64,000 nucleotides of DNA, taken from the NCBI GenBank assembly GCA_026315105.1, contig CM048746.1, positions 350,613,548 to 350,677,547 of the forward strand, written 5' to 3'. The notes below the pieces were generated by a model, which ran no database searches, was not told where the DNA came from, and was given only the letters and a program-made list of their open reading frames with translations. Below are positions 1-11,356 of the stretch, piece after piece. This DNA is from Locusta migratoria. Taxonomy: Eukaryota; Arthropoda; Insecta; Orthoptera; Acrididae. Made by a program: the position numbers and the translations under genes. Position 1 is the stretch's first letter. Every line of letters starts with the position of its first letter.

Positions 1-565
1 AAACCACACGAAGATATCAGAACACTGACACAACTGTTTATGGCGCACAGTTAAAATCTTAAGCACTGAAACCCCGCAGGAAGGGAGGGAAGGGAGGCAT
101 GGAGGGTATGAAAGAGAAGGAAGAAGGAGGAGAGAGAGGGTGGGAGAGTGTAAGGACTACAGAGGATGGCAAAAGGAGAGCGGGGCAAGAAGGAGGAGGG
201 GAGAAGGGACGCTCCTTTACGGGGAAGGATTAAGGTTGATGGGAAGGATATATATGTCGGGGATGAGGGGAAGCTGACCAAAGTTACCCTCAAAAAGAAT
301 GTGGAAAATGTGGACGTGGAGGGAGGGAGGGAGGGGTGACTTGGTAATGGCATGGCAGAGGCCCAGGATTCAAGAGTAGGTGGAAGACCAGAGGGTGTCG
401 GGATTCCATCTTGCGGAAAATGGAAAGGATGCAGATGTGCTCCAGGAATTTCAGTAGGTGTAGGAAAGGAGTGAGGTCATATAGCATTCGCGTGGGGGAT
501 GGGAGGCGGATAGGGTAAGCGATGCAGCGGGCATAGTGCTCAAGGATCTGGTGTGATAGATAGTG
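1..565. other. purine-rich low-complexity stretch
   Basis: From about 80 to 480 the plus strand is strongly purine-biased (runs of GGA, GAA and GGGAGG). The long minus-strand reading frames here are Pro/Ser/Phe-rich by-products of this bias and show no domain. It could be the 3' part of an old non-LTR element, but I cannot prove it. No gene is supported. Confidence 0.4.
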
Positions 566-1050
566 AGCAGAGGAAGTGGAGACCTTTTTTATTTTCTTTA
601 TTTTCTTTATTGTAATTTCAATTTCCTAAAAAGGGGCGGGCTGGCAGCGCTCACAGGCGCTCTTCAGCCTACAGAAATAAAACAAAATTTAACACAGTAG
701 AAACATAAAACTGAGATGTAAAATAGAGATAAACCAAGTATATAAAATGTAGTGAAACAGTGGCTTCATAAAAGATTTGATATGTCGATGGTGGAGAATA
801 AAAACACCTGCTCGAAGGGCAGTGGCACACACCCAATTAAAATGAGCGCAGGGCGGCGGCTATGGTTTGACCGTCCGCTATTGTGGAGAAACACACAAGT
901 TAAAACTGATGGTGCCGGCTGCGGGTTAGCCGGTCACTGTTGTAAAAATAAAACAATGTAACTGAAAGGCACCACACTTGTCGAAGCTCTCAAATGAAAG
1001 CATAAAGAAGGGTCTACAGATGGCGGAGAACTCGCAGCATTGAAAATGTG
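566..1050. repeat. probable dispersed repeat, T-rich start
   Basis: The stretch opens with repeated TTTTATTTTCTTTATT and then CCTAAAAAGGGGCGGGCTGGC, after which it is A-rich without coding potential. It looks like the 3' tail of a retroelement read on the minus strand (a T-rich start corresponds to an A-rich tail). Assignment is a guess from style; there is no second copy in the window. A G/GGA-rich tract follows at 1053-1130. Confidence 0.25.
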
Positions 1051-1650
1051 GTGTGAGGGGAAAAGGGGATGAGAGGAGAGGAGGAGGAGGAGGAGGAGGA
1101 GCCACAGGGACAGTGGGGGGGGGGGCGCAGGACGAAGTGGAGACAAAAGCAGGATGGATATATACTCAAAGTCAGTACAGTCAGTACAGTAACCTTGAGT
1201 TACATGCCATGTTGTATATAAAATTGCAGATACACGTAGATTGGACATAAATAAATGTATGTATTTACGCTAACAGCACTATTACTTATAAAGCTAAATA
1301 CTGATTCTGCACATACAGGGGATCTGAGGGACATCTATTGACAAACCATGAGTGTTGACAATTCACAGTCACACCACCAAACAGAGGTGTAATGTTCTCT
1401 CGTCCCCTCTAGCTGACCCACAGCGGTAGGACGCTGGGAAAACCCACGCCAGTCACAAACGCACGTGACTTCTTCAACCTGTTGTTGCTAATGTGTTCCT
1501 CTCCCTCCCCTTAGCACTCTTGCTACCAAGATAGAGCACTACGGTTAAATCCCAGCTAGTTACATAAATAATTTTACATCCGATCGATAAACATTACACT
1601 TTGTTTGCACATTTTACCTCAAAAACATCGATGTAAGCATCTTTATCAAA

Positions 1651-1845
1651 TGTTCAAATGTTTGTTAAGCTTATGGGACTTAACTAAGAGGTCATCAGTC
1701 CCTAAACTTACAAACTACTTATCAACTACCTTATACTAAGGACGGCACAAATATCCATGCCCGAGGGGGGATTCGAACCCCTGACCGTAGTGGCCGTGCA
1801 GACCGTGACTGGAGCGCCGCAGTCCCTTCAGCCACCGCGGCCGGC
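1651..1845 (-). mobile_element. tRNA-derived SINE (family 1)
   Basis: Read on the minus strand it begins GCCGGCCGCGGTGGC, carries box A (TGGC..AAGGGAC) and box B (GGGTTCGAATCCC), then a conserved body (GGACTGATGACC) and the end CATTTGAACA. A short repeat (CATCTTTA) is visible on both flanks. This is one of two adjacent minus-strand copies. It is a non-autonomous retroposon that needs a LINE for movement. Confidence 0.85.
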
Positions 1846-1871
1846 AACATCTTTACCACTCGCTGATGTGG

Positions 1872-2064
1872 TTCAAAGGTTTGTATAGCTTATGGCACTT
1901 AACTACGGGGTCATCAGTCCCTAAACTTACAAACTACTTATGAACTAGCTAATCCTAAGGACGGCACAAATATCCATGCCCGAGGGGGGATTCGAACCCC
2001 CGACCGTAGTGGCCGTGCAGACCGTGACTGGAGCGTCTCAGTCCCCTCGGCCACCGCGGCCGGC
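1872..2064 (-). mobile_element. tRNA-derived SINE (family 1) with TSD
   Basis: Full-length minus-strand copy, with box B GGGTTCGAATCCC on the minus strand. The flanks 1861-1871 (CGCTGATGTGG) and 2065-2075 (CGCTGTTGTGG) are an 11 bp target-site duplication with one mismatch. It lies 26 bp from the previous copy in the same orientation, but the separate TSD shows an independent insertion. Confidence 0.9.
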
Positions 2065-2221
2065 CGCTGTTGTGGACTATTTTTTTTTTTTTCTCCAAGC
2101 AATATCGCTTACATCAGTGCCTTTAATTCTTTTGATAGAACAGATAGACGATGTGGAAACGAATAATACGTGACAAGAGCAGGCACGGATTTCTGAATAG
2201 GGAACCACATTAAAACTAAAT

Positions 2222-2956
2222 TCAAATAAGATATCAGTACGGTGTAAAAATAGGCAATTGACTCTAAATAATAAGAAGTGTGAAGTCGTCCACATGAGTA
2301 CGAAAAGAACTCCGTTAAACTCTGTATACAAGATAAATCAATCGAACGTGAAGACCGTAACCTCCACTAACTACCTAGGAATTACTATTACTATTACTGG
2401 AAAGAACACGTTGATAATGTCGTAGAAAAGGCGAACCAAAGACTGCATTTTATTGGCAGAACGCTTAAAAGATGCAACAGAACTACTAAAGAGACAGCAT
2501 ACAGTACTCTTGTCCGTCCTCATTTGGAGTATTGCTGCCCAGTGTGGGATTCGTATCAGGTGGTTTTGACGGAGGACATCAAAAGAGTCCAAAGAATGGC
2601 AGCTCATTTTGTATTGTCAAGATACAGGGAAGACAGCGTCACGGAAATGATACAAAATCTGGGATCGGAATCATTACAACAACGGCGATTATCGCTGCGG
2701 CGTGGTCTACTTACGAAACTCGAATCACCAATATTCTCCTCCGAGTGCGAAAATATATTGTTGACTCCCATCTACATAGGTAGAAATGATCATCAGAATA
2801 AAAATCAGAGCTCGAACGGAGAGATTCAGATGTTCTTTCTCCCGTGCGCTATTCGAGAATGGAATAGGAGATGAATAGTATAAAGGTGGTTCGATGAATC
2901 CTCTGCGAGGCACTTAAATGTTATTTGCAGAGTATCGGACGTAGATGTAGACAACA
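2222..2956 (+). pseudogene. CR1/L2-like LINE, 3' fragment (reverse transcriptase C-terminus)
   Basis: Broken frames on the plus strand encode the region downstream of the RT catalytic core. Recognisable pieces are a Cys-Pro-Val-Trp motif (EYCCPVWDSYQ), IKRVQRMAAHFVLSRYR, and the final REWNRR. The same protein is far better preserved on the minus strand at 57056-58207, and the 3' end has the same short tail (GTAGATGTAG). Frameshifts around 2370-2520 and 2784 show it is dead. Neither the RT catalytic motif nor an endonuclease is present. It is 5' truncated, as usual for target-primed insertions. Confidence 0.8.
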
Positions 2957-3236
2957 TGACGTCATGAATTGCGGCCTAGACACCGACCCGTCCCGCCGCC
3001 AGCCGATGAGTCAACAGCAACTGCTCGCCGACACCTGCGACGACATAATGCGTAGACGTTGATCAACACACTCAGTTATGTGGTCTATAACTGTGTTCAG
3101 CTTCACTGCACTTCAAAACGGGACTCTACTGTCACAGTTAACTGCTATGAAAATTATTCACTGAATATTATTCTACAAAGCCTAGGTAGCCTATCACCTC
3201 TGACGAAACATACTTCAGTTCACATAAGTTTCCGGG

Positions 3237-3525
3237 GTGTTTAGTGCAACAACCAATGGGGTTTTCTTCAAATGTTATACCGCCTTTTATTGGCATTTAT
3301 GAGCTGTAATTTGATGATTTGACTGCCTGTTGGCAGTTAGTATATGTTATAGGGAGAATATGTATTAACGATTTCATATTTTAAGCTGTTCACACATTAT
3401 ATTGTATCTTCTATTACTTTTAGAAACAAAGATGAATCACAAGAAGACTACATGGGTATCGGATTTTACAGTTTTCCGACATTTATAGTACGTGAAGTTC
3501 AGAACTCAAATAACAATAATGTGTT
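3237..3525 (+). repeat. dispersed repeat, direct copy of 8190-8490
   Basis: From GTTTAGTGCAACAACCAATG through TTCAGAACTCAAATAACAAT this stretch matches 8190-8490 almost base for base, apart from a few small indels. The same sequence appears inverted at 7650-7735 in part. It has no coding potential and belongs to the family that forms the palindromes at 7.6-8.3 kb and 9.3-11.2 kb. Confidence 0.75.
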
Positions 3526-5404
3526 GTCATAATGTGAGGTGGCTATTATTTTAATACCAACGATTCAGCCAACGTTACACTGGCTTCTTCTGGGTATATG
3601 ACGCGGTGCAACACCCAGAAACTGACGCTGCCGTGGAAACCTACGCAATTGTATGCTTCAGTTCAACCATTATTATTATTATTATTTTATGAAGTTCGCA
3701 AACGGGTTCCCCTGTTTAAACAAACTTTCAGTCATACACATATCAGAATACCGTGGTACTTTAAAACTCAAACCCACAACTTCTGGAATCACGTTCAACT
3801 CCAAACATCGTACCCGCCTGTTTAAACAAGCTCTCAACTTGACACAACTCGGAATAACCTTACACTTTAATTTTCAAACTCGCAACATCTCGTTTTAACA
3901 GTACACTCTCCGCAACACGAGTCAAGTGATAATTCACACATATCATGTCTCCCACAGTCAGACAGACATCAAACACTATCTTTGTATCTTACGTTGTCGT
4001 GAGGAATACAGACGAAGCACGATAATTTGCCAAATGCACACTAACCTCTCACTCGCTGAATACCAATCATTATACCAGTTACCTCGTGTCTTAAACAATC
4101 ACTTGTATTGAAACATCCAACACCATGTGCCTTCTGTCGATCCACGTCATTGTTCTCGACAAACATTTGCAATATCCATCGTTTACACACAAGCCCAAGC
4201 GACAACAAATCTATAATTTTAGGGTTTAGTAGAGTCTAAGGTGTATCCTACTTTCTTCATAGAAAACTGTGAGCTATGAGAAAGACTATTAAAAACCGTA
4301 CGAAAGATATAATAACAACTAAGCATGCATTGCAGTCCTAAAAAACGCTCGTTTTGGGCATTACACGTCAAACTGTTTGTATTCTAAACAATCTCTGTGA
4401 ATTTTCACATCACACATTAGGCAAAAATGATTGCTTTTGTGTCAAGAGAACACACGCCAAAATAGATCCAGACAGAACCGTTTTTGAGGTAAATCGCCAT
4501 ACATCATGCACATGATGCCATCCGACTACCCCACAACAAACATATTTCTCTATATACCCTTTGGGACTGATGACCATTGCAGTTTTGTCCCCCTTAAACA
4601 ACCAACAACAACATCTATATACCCTTTATGCATACTACTTCAAGATAAAAAACGTAGCGTACAACGTAATTGTCGCCTCCAAAATATTAAATGGATAGTC
4701 TTACACAACAACCACAACACACCCATATAAGTCGACGTCCTTTACCTAATACAAACGTTTTTACCCACTTATTCGTTCTCTCATTACACGGGACTCGAGA
4801 AAGTAGCGGTCAAAGGTCTCTCCATTATGAACGCAGGTCCATTTAACACCCACCTCGACACGCCTGAACATTTAACGATTGCTTGCAATCGTCGACACAC
4901 AACGCGTTACTTTAGCGCGGGAAGAGCCGAGCGATTGTAGCCGAGATGTTCCTGCCGGCGAGATATTCCCCTTTCCGTTTTCTCAACAAAGAAAAGGAAA
5001 AAAAAATCAAAACAAAAGCACGTTACAGCATACCACCTCCAAACAACACCATTCCTAGTGACGTACTATTGATATTCAAACCTTCTGCGATGTGTTGTCT
5101 GCATGTATTTGAGGCTCTTCTTCACCGTATGATTGACGTAATGTACATGATAATACTTTCATGGAAGAAAGTGTTTTTATTTTTATTTATTCATTGAGAT
5201 TTTCCCCATTACGAAGGCAAGATATTTCCCTCACATATCTCGATCTTGTGCGCCCCTCTTCTTCTGAGCCTATTTTTCTCATTGTGTGCTGCACATTTTG
5301 GAGCAAGGAGGCACAGGTCGTCCTTTTCTTCTTCTCCTCCCCTCAGGTTTCCACTCCATTACCATTTTCAGTATTTTGGTGTCCTACATTCTTATTACAT
5401 GCCA
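3526..5404. other. no gene recognised
   Basis: I see no conserved domain, no tRNA-like head and no clear retroelement. There is a short (TTA)n at 3668-3687. Two loosely similar stretches (around 3700-3760 and 3810-3860, both with CTGTTTAAACAA) suggest an internal duplication of an unidentified repeat. Short ORFs here are AT-rich noise. Confidence 0.3.
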
Positions 5405-5405
5405 G

Positions 5406-5918
5406 TACCACTGTATACATCTACATCTACTTCTACATGGGATACTCTGCAAATCACATTTAAGTGCCTGGCAGAGGGTTCATCGAACCACCATTATACT
5501 ATTTATCTCCCATTCCATTCTCCAATAGCGCGCGGGGAGAAAGAACACCTGAATATCTCCATTCGAGCTCTGATTTCTCGTATTTTATTCTGATGATTAT
5601 TTCTACCTGTGTAAGTGGGAGTCAACAGTATATTTTCGCATTCGGAGGAGAATGTTGGCGATTGGAGTTTCGTAAGTAGCCCACGCCGCACCGATAAGCG
5701 CCGTTGTTCTAATGATTCCCATCGCAGATCCTGTAGCATTACCGTAACGCTGTCTCCCATGTATCGTGACAATACGAAACGAGCTGCCCTTCTTTGGACT
5801 CTTTCTATGTCCTCCGTCAAACCCATCTGATAAGGATCCCACACTGGGCAACAATGCTCCAAAAATGCACGAACAAGCATAGTGTATGCAGTTTCTTTTG
5901 TAGTTGCATCGTGAGTAA
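5406..5918 (-). pseudogene. CR1/L2-like LINE, 3' fragment
   Basis: On the minus strand, RAFLEHCCPVWDPYQMGL, IERVQRRAARFVLSRYM and AIGEWNGR match the C-terminal part of the LINE protein at 57056-58207. The left edge carries the ACATCTACATCTAC tail typical of this family in the window. The fragment keeps an open frame for about 140 codons but has lost the RT domain. A tRNA-derived SINE abuts its 5'-truncated end. Confidence 0.8.
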
Positions 5919-6058
5919 TATCGGGATAGCTCAGTCGGTAGAGCTCTTGCCCGCGAAAGGCAAAGGTTCCAGCTTCGAATCCTGTTCCCGCACACAATTT
6001 TAATTTGCCAGGAAGTTTCATATCAGCGCACACTCCGCTACAGAGTGAAAGTTTCATT
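5919..6058 (+). mobile_element. tRNA-derived SINE (family 3)
   Basis: The head GGGATAGCTCAGTCGGTAGAG is a good box A / D-arm and CTTCGAATCCTG is box B. The tail CAGGAAGTTTCATATCAGCG ... GAGTGAAAGTTTCATT is the same as in copies at 10.5, 11.2, 15.6, 34.9 and 35.5 kb. The tRNA-like anticodon loop lacks the universal T33, so it is not a functional tRNA. It sits directly at the edge of the LINE fragment. Confidence 0.8.
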
Positions 6059-7606
6059 TTTGTATCATATTTTGGTTTTAGTTTCGTTAGGTTTAACCTG
6101 AAATCTCCTCCTTCGGTGATTTCCTGCCTATTTCTTCTTTCTGGTGACTCCTCACATCCTTGAGAGGCGAAGGGTGAAAAATTCCGTGATCTGACTAGTT
6201 TTCGAATCTACGACCATTCGGTTTCCAGGCAAGCACTCTAACCCGAGACCAACAGGAGTATAAAAGAAAAAGGTCATCCACCTATGTTTCTTTGACCGCT
6301 CTTTCGAATGTAAAAAACGACTTATATTCTGTGCAGTAGGAACTGTTAAACGAAATTCAGAAAAACAAGGATCCCACATTCACCCTGTCCACAATTTGTT
6401 AATATATCCCTTGATGAATGACGAAACATTTGCTGCTCGTAGGGGCAAGGGTTAGTAGTTTATGTAGTGGAGCTATGAAAATAATAAAGTAGCTGGTTGT
6501 ATCGTGATTGAAAAGTATGCTCAAGTTTCTCTTTGGAGATCTGCATTTAAGAGAATGTACTGTTATCTCTATTGAAATACCTGTGCATGTTTAGATTTAC
6601 TTATGTTGTAATGCTTTACGAGTTGAAATATTTACGTCATAATTGTCTGATCTCTTCCCCTTCCCCCCACTCCCCCCCCCCCCACCCACAAAAAAAAAAA
6701 TTGACTACAGACCTTCAGCAGGAGATCGAAAACACAGAATTCTTCCACTCTGTCGCTCAGTCAATGAAGCGAACAGTGACATACAGAGGATCAATCTTCA
6801 GCATTGTGGGAATAATTCTGAATGTTGGTTGCGACCTTCCTAAATGTGAACCACTATCTTGGACCCCCATTTACAACAAATAGACCAACAAATTAGTTTT
6901 ACGCTGACGTGGACCCCTTGTGGGTTGGAGTAGACCCCTGACGGTCTATATAGACCACTTCGGAAATCACTGGTGTAGACAGATAACCTTAATAGAGGGT
7001 TGTGGTCATTCACCTGGGTTTGTGTTACCCGTCTGTTTAAAATAAAAAAATAGACACTGCCCCTTGCGTAGCATTGATAAATGAAATTATTTTGTTGAAT
7101 GAAAGTGATTACCTTTTGTTGGCTCGGTTGTTTATGTATTGGAGACTGTATTGTACTGCATTAAGGTCATATAGTAGAGTTTAAATATGTGTATCTTTAT
7201 TATCAGAAAGAACGTAGTGATTCATTGTGTGGACTGACTATAAACTATCAGTCTTCTGGAAACAGTTATGTTGAATAAAATTGTTACTACTTTGGTAAAA
7301 TTGAAGTTCATAATTTTGTTTAAAATTAAATTAGTTTTGCAAGGGATAGAGACTTTTCACAGCTCAATCCAGTCTTAACCACTCCCTCTAAAGGTACACC
7401 TATATAGATTTTAAATAATGATTAAGTAGACACGTATCTATAGTGTTAAACGAACATTTATTAATAGTCATGACCGGTTTCAACTCATTTCTGAGTTATT
7501 TTCGGATCTAAAAGTAACAGAAGATATAATACAATGTGAGAACAATTTAAAATATGAAATCATTAAGACCTTTTACCTAAGAATACATACCAGTTTACGT
7601 GTTTGT
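6059..7606. other. no gene recognised
   Basis: AT-rich sequence with a C-run/A-run at about 6660-6698 (CCCCCC then AAAAAAAAAA). A GACCGGTTTCAACTCATTTC motif at 7471-7490 resembles the end of an unidentified repeat. No frame carries a recognisable domain. Confidence 0.3.
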
Positions 7607-7609
7607 CAA

Positions 7610-8299
7610 TAGCTGTATCTACCAACAGGCAGTATAACCTTCCAATCATCAAATTACAACTTATAAATGCCAACAAAAGACGGTACAACATTTGAAGAAA
7701 ACCACATTGGTTGTTGCACATATATGACCCATGTTGGTTAAAATATTTTTGACGAACAGTAGCTAAAATCAGGAATTGCTGGCTAAAATTCACTGAATGT
7801 GTCTTGTAACAAAACACATGGTATTTAAAATTACGTTTTTGAATTCTAGCTCCATGAACTGCTGTAAATAAGAGAGCCACAAGGTGGCTAACGTCATACT
7901 GAAGCACAGTTAACAAGTTACTTATCATATGCAATATTATATTAACTTCACCTGGTATGTATCATGGAACTATGTTGCTTGTGATAATTAACTTGTTAAC
8001 TGTGCTTCAATACGACGTTAACTACCATGTGGCTCACTTATCTACAGCAGTTCATGGAGTTAGAATTCAAAAATTGTAATTTTAAATACAATGTGTTTTA
8101 TGTACAAGACACATTCAATGCATTTCAGCCTGCAATGCCTGATTTTAGCCACTGTTCGTCAAAAATGTTTTAACCAACATGTGTCTTAGAATTTAGTGCA
8201 ACAACCAATGCGGTTTTCTTCAAATGTTATACCGCTTTTATTGGCATTTATAATTTGTAATTCGATGATTGGACTGCCTGTTGGCAGATACAAGTATTG
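7610..8299. repeat. long inverted repeat, arms about 320 bp
   Basis: 7610-7928 read forward equals the reverse complement of 7981-8299 with scattered mismatches. Anchors are GAAGCACAGTTAACAAGTTA in the left arm against TAACTTGTTAACTGTGCTTC in the right, and CAGGCAGT..CCAATCATC at the outer ends. The spacer is about 52 bp. No coding potential. A transcript crossing it would fold into a long hairpin. Confidence 0.85.
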
Positions 8300-8390
8300 A
8301 GAAACACATAAATTAGTATATATTATAGGGAAAAAATGTATTAACGATTTCATATTTTAAGCAGTTATTATATTATATCTTCTGTTACTT

Positions 8391-8560
8391 TTAGAAACGA
8401 AGATGAATCACAAGAAGACTACATGGGTATCAGATTTTACAATTTATCGATATTTATAGTACGTGAAGTTCAGAACTCAAATAACAATCAGTCAAATCCA
8501 TTCGACGCAACTCTCAAAAATTCTCGAGGAAATCGACTTTGAAACTTTGTAAGTAAGCTG
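8391..8560 (+). repeat. dispersed repeat shared with the 9.3-11.2 kb palindrome
   Basis: TAGTACGTGAAGTTCAGAAC ... CATTCGACGCAACTCTCAAA ... AATCGACTTTGAA also occurs at 10706-10795 (plus), about 9725-9810 (minus) and, in part, 3480-3525. A degraded tRNA-like stretch follows at 8592-8640 (GTAGCACAGGTGGTAGCG ... GTGTTTCGAATGC). Confidence 0.65.
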
Positions 8561-8669
8561 TTGTACCAGTCTTTAGTGAATTGTAGCATCTGTCGGTGTA
8601 GCACAGGTGGTAGCGTTCTGGCGTTTTAATCGCGGGCTCGGTGTTTCGAATGCTGTTGTGAAAGATTTT

Positions 8670-8670
<1 letters not shown>

Positions 8671-8711
<41 letters not shown>
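8671..8711 (+). repeat. (GT)n microsatellite
   Basis: About 20 uninterrupted TG/GT units. This length is typically polymorphic. It has no coding role. Confidence 0.95.
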
Positions 8712-8712
<1 letters not shown>

Positions 8713-9876
8713 TCTAATACTTACACAATTTTAATATCTAACGGTAGTTTTTTTACGAAAAGTGCACGATTTTTTGTTTATTCGTAATTTTCTGTATTTT
8801 ATAGGTTGTCAATAATGATGATTTCAATAAAAATCATAACGAGTTACATTTTTACAGTTTGGTTTCACCATTAGTTGACAACGGTAGTCTTTAATTGTTC
8901 AGTTTCTTAAGAGCTACGACGCTGTTTTTGGAAAGGAGCTAACCTACTCAACGATCGTTTTACGTGAATACAAGGTTTTCAGCTCGTCTACATACACATA
9001 AGCCAAATCTGACACAACACATGGAATTAGAGATGCCAAAATGTTTTATATAACTGAATTAGAATAATAATAATAACTGCCCCAGAGAGATTCCCCACCG
9101 ACTCTATTGTTGTGAGGCCCGAACGCTACCACCTCTTTTTTTTTACCATTACCAAATCGACCTCTCCATGGCAGACGACTACTATATCTCCTTTTTTTCC
9201 GCCTTCTTCCTCTGTGAGCCTTTTGTTGAGTAATATCTCTCCTTTTTTTGTTTTCGAAATACGCTCTCATGGGCGTTATTGATTTTAAATTAAGGTAAAG
9301 TGAAAGTAATTATTTTTATTATTCTTCTTGTTTTTGTGAAACTTGTGACACTTTCCCTAACGTCACTGGTTCATTTGATACCAATTATAAGTTTCAAACT
9401 GAAGTAGAATAGAAACATAATAAATAAGTATGAATATAATGAGTTTAAAATTTTCGCATTTCGTCGCATAACGCAGAGTAACGTATTGTCACTTCAAGTC
9501 GATAACAGTACAATGAGGAATATTTGAAACAAATCTTTGTATCTAGGTCGACTTAGTAACTTGTTCCGTTGATAACAATTGTAAAAAGTCAGGTAAAGAT
9601 TTCTTTTCATAGTTGATGCTGTAGTACACATAATATCCGTTGAGCCAGGTGTAACATCAGCTACATCGACAGATGCTGCACCCGTTTAAGTTATTGGTAC
9701 TTACATGTACTTCGAGAAACTTCAAAGTCGATTTTCTTAAAATTTTTTAAGAGTTGCGTCGTTTGGCTTTGGGTGATTGTTATTTAAGTTCTGAACTTCA
9801 CGTACCATAAATATAAAGAAATTCTAAAATCCGATGCCCATGTGGTTTCCTTACCAGAAATAACATTTTAAATAAT

Positions 9877-10120
9877 GATACTTCCTGGCAGATTAAAATT
9901 GTGTGCCGGAACCGGGACTCGAACATGGGACCTTTGCCTTTCGCGGACAAGCGCTCTACCGACTGAGCTATCCCGACACGACTCACGATGCCGCCTCACA
10001 ACTTTACTTCCGCCAGTACCTCGCCTCCTACTTTCCAAACTTCACAGAAGCTCTCCTGCGAACCTTGCAAGACAAGCATTCCTGGAAGAAAGGATACGGT
10101 GGAGACATGGCTTAGCCACA
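9877..10120 (-). mobile_element. SINE family 3, left arm of palindrome
   Basis: On the minus strand: the D-arm GATAGCTCAGTCGGTAGAG, box B GTTCGAGTCCCGGTTCC and the tail start CTGCCAGGAAGT. The body beyond the head (AGGCGAGGTACTGGCGGAAG) runs to the palindrome centre. Confidence 0.75.
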
Positions 10121-10223
10121 TCTCTTTGGCTGTGGCTAAGCCATGTCTCCACCATATCCTTTCTTCTAGGAGTGCTAGTCTTGCAAGGTCCGCAGGAGAG
10201 CTTCCGTGAAGTTTGGTAAGTAG

Positions 10224-10475
10224 TACGGAAGGAATCTTAGAGTTTAACGTCCCGACGACAGCTTGCTCATTAGAGACGGAGCTCAAGCTCGGATTTTTGG
10301 GTAAGGATGAGGGAAGGAAATCAGCCGTGCCCTTTGAAAGGAACCATCCCGGAATTTGCCTGGAGTGATTTAGGGAAATCACGGAAAATCTAAATCTGTA
10401 TGGCCGGAGGTGGATTTGAACCACCATCCTTCCGAATACGAGTCCAGTGTGTTACCTCTGCGCCACCTCGCTCGG
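10224..10475 (-). mobile_element. tRNA-derived SINE (family 2) inserted in the palindrome
   Basis: Read on the minus strand it starts CCGAGCGAGGTGGCGCAGAG (box A) and has GGTGGTTCAAATCCACC (box B), then a body that includes GTGATTTCCCTAAATCACTC. Flanks 10214-10223 (TGGTAAGTAG) and 10476-10485 (TGGAAAATAG) look like a diverged TSD. A second copy lies at 27830-28060. The insertion interrupts only the right arm of the palindrome, so it is younger than the palindrome. Confidence 0.8.
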
Positions 10476-10485
10476 TGGAAAATAG

Positions 10486-10640
10486 GAGGCGAGGTACTGG
10501 CGGAAGTTAAGTTGTGAGGTGGCATTGTGAGTCCTGTCGGGATAGCTCAGTCGCTAGAGCGCTTGCCCGTGAAAGGGAAAGGTCCCAGGTTCGCGTCCCG
10601 GTTCCGACACACAATTTTAATCTGCCAGGAAGTGCCATTA
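10486..10640 (+). mobile_element. SINE family 3, right arm of palindrome
   Basis: GGGATAGCTCAGTCGCTAGAG is box A, GGTTCGCGTCCCGGTTCC is box B and CTGCCAGGAAGTGCC is the tail start. It mirrors 9877-10120. Confidence 0.75.
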
Positions 10641-11226
10641 TTTAAAATGTTATTTCTGACAAGGAAACCACATGGGCACTGGATTTTAGATATTCTTTAT
10701 ATTTATGGTACGTGAAGTTCAGAACTTAAATAACAATCAGCCAAAGCCATTCGACGCAACTCTCAAAAAATTTTTGAGAAAATCGACTTTGAAGTTTTTC
10801 GAAGTTCATGTAAGTACCAATAACTTAAACGGGTGCAGCATCCGTCGATGTAGCTGATGTTACACCTGGCTCAACGGATATTATGTGTACTACAGCATCA
10901 ACTATAAAAAGAAATCCTTACCTGACTTTTTACAATTATTATCAACGGAACAAGTTACTAAGTCGACCTAGATACAAAGATTTGTTTCAAAGATTCCTCA
11001 TTGTACTGTTATAGACTTGAAGTGACAATACGTTACTCTACGTTATGCGACGAAATGCGAACATTTTAAACTCATTATATTCATACTTATTTATTATGTT
11101 TCTATTCTACTTCAGTTTGGAACTTATAACTGGTATCAAATGAACCAGTGACGTTAGGGAAAAGTCACAAGTTTCACAAAAACAAGAAGAATAATAAAAA
11201 TAATTACTTTCACTTTACCTTAATTG

Positions 11227-11285
11227 AAAATCTGCCAGGAAGTTTCATATCAGCACACACTCCACTGCAGAGTGAAAGTTTCATT
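11227..11285 (+). repeat. SINE family 3 tail fragment
   Basis: CTGCCAGGAAGTTTCATATC and GAGTGAAAGTTTCATTCTGG match the tail of the copy at 5919-6058. No tRNA-like head. It lies between the palindrome and the gene A promoter. Confidence 0.75.
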
Positions 11286-11356
11286 CTGGATATTAAATAA
11301 TGTTTATGACATGTTTTCCAGATCAGAAAACTTTTCAAAGTATCGCATTCACAGTT

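Larger units (their letters stand above)
9288..11226. repeat. very long palindrome with a 10 bp loop
   Basis: The left arm 9288-10120 is the reverse complement of 10131-11226 once a SINE insertion at 10224-10475 is removed. The arms meet at CTTAGCCACA / TGTGGCTAAG with only TCTCTTTGGC between them. Outer ends are AATTAAGGTAAAGTGAAAG (left) and its complement just before 11226. Each arm contains a family-3 SINE tRNA-like unit, so the whole is a head-to-head dimer plus a further 550 bp of matched sequence per arm. It ends about 260 bp upstream of the start codon of gene A. Confidence 0.9.

Noticed and set aside
5930..6000. Possible functional tRNA (good D-arm and T-arm)
   Set aside because: The anticodon loop lacks T33, acceptor pairing is poor, and the same unit with the same tail recurs many times, so it is a SINE head.
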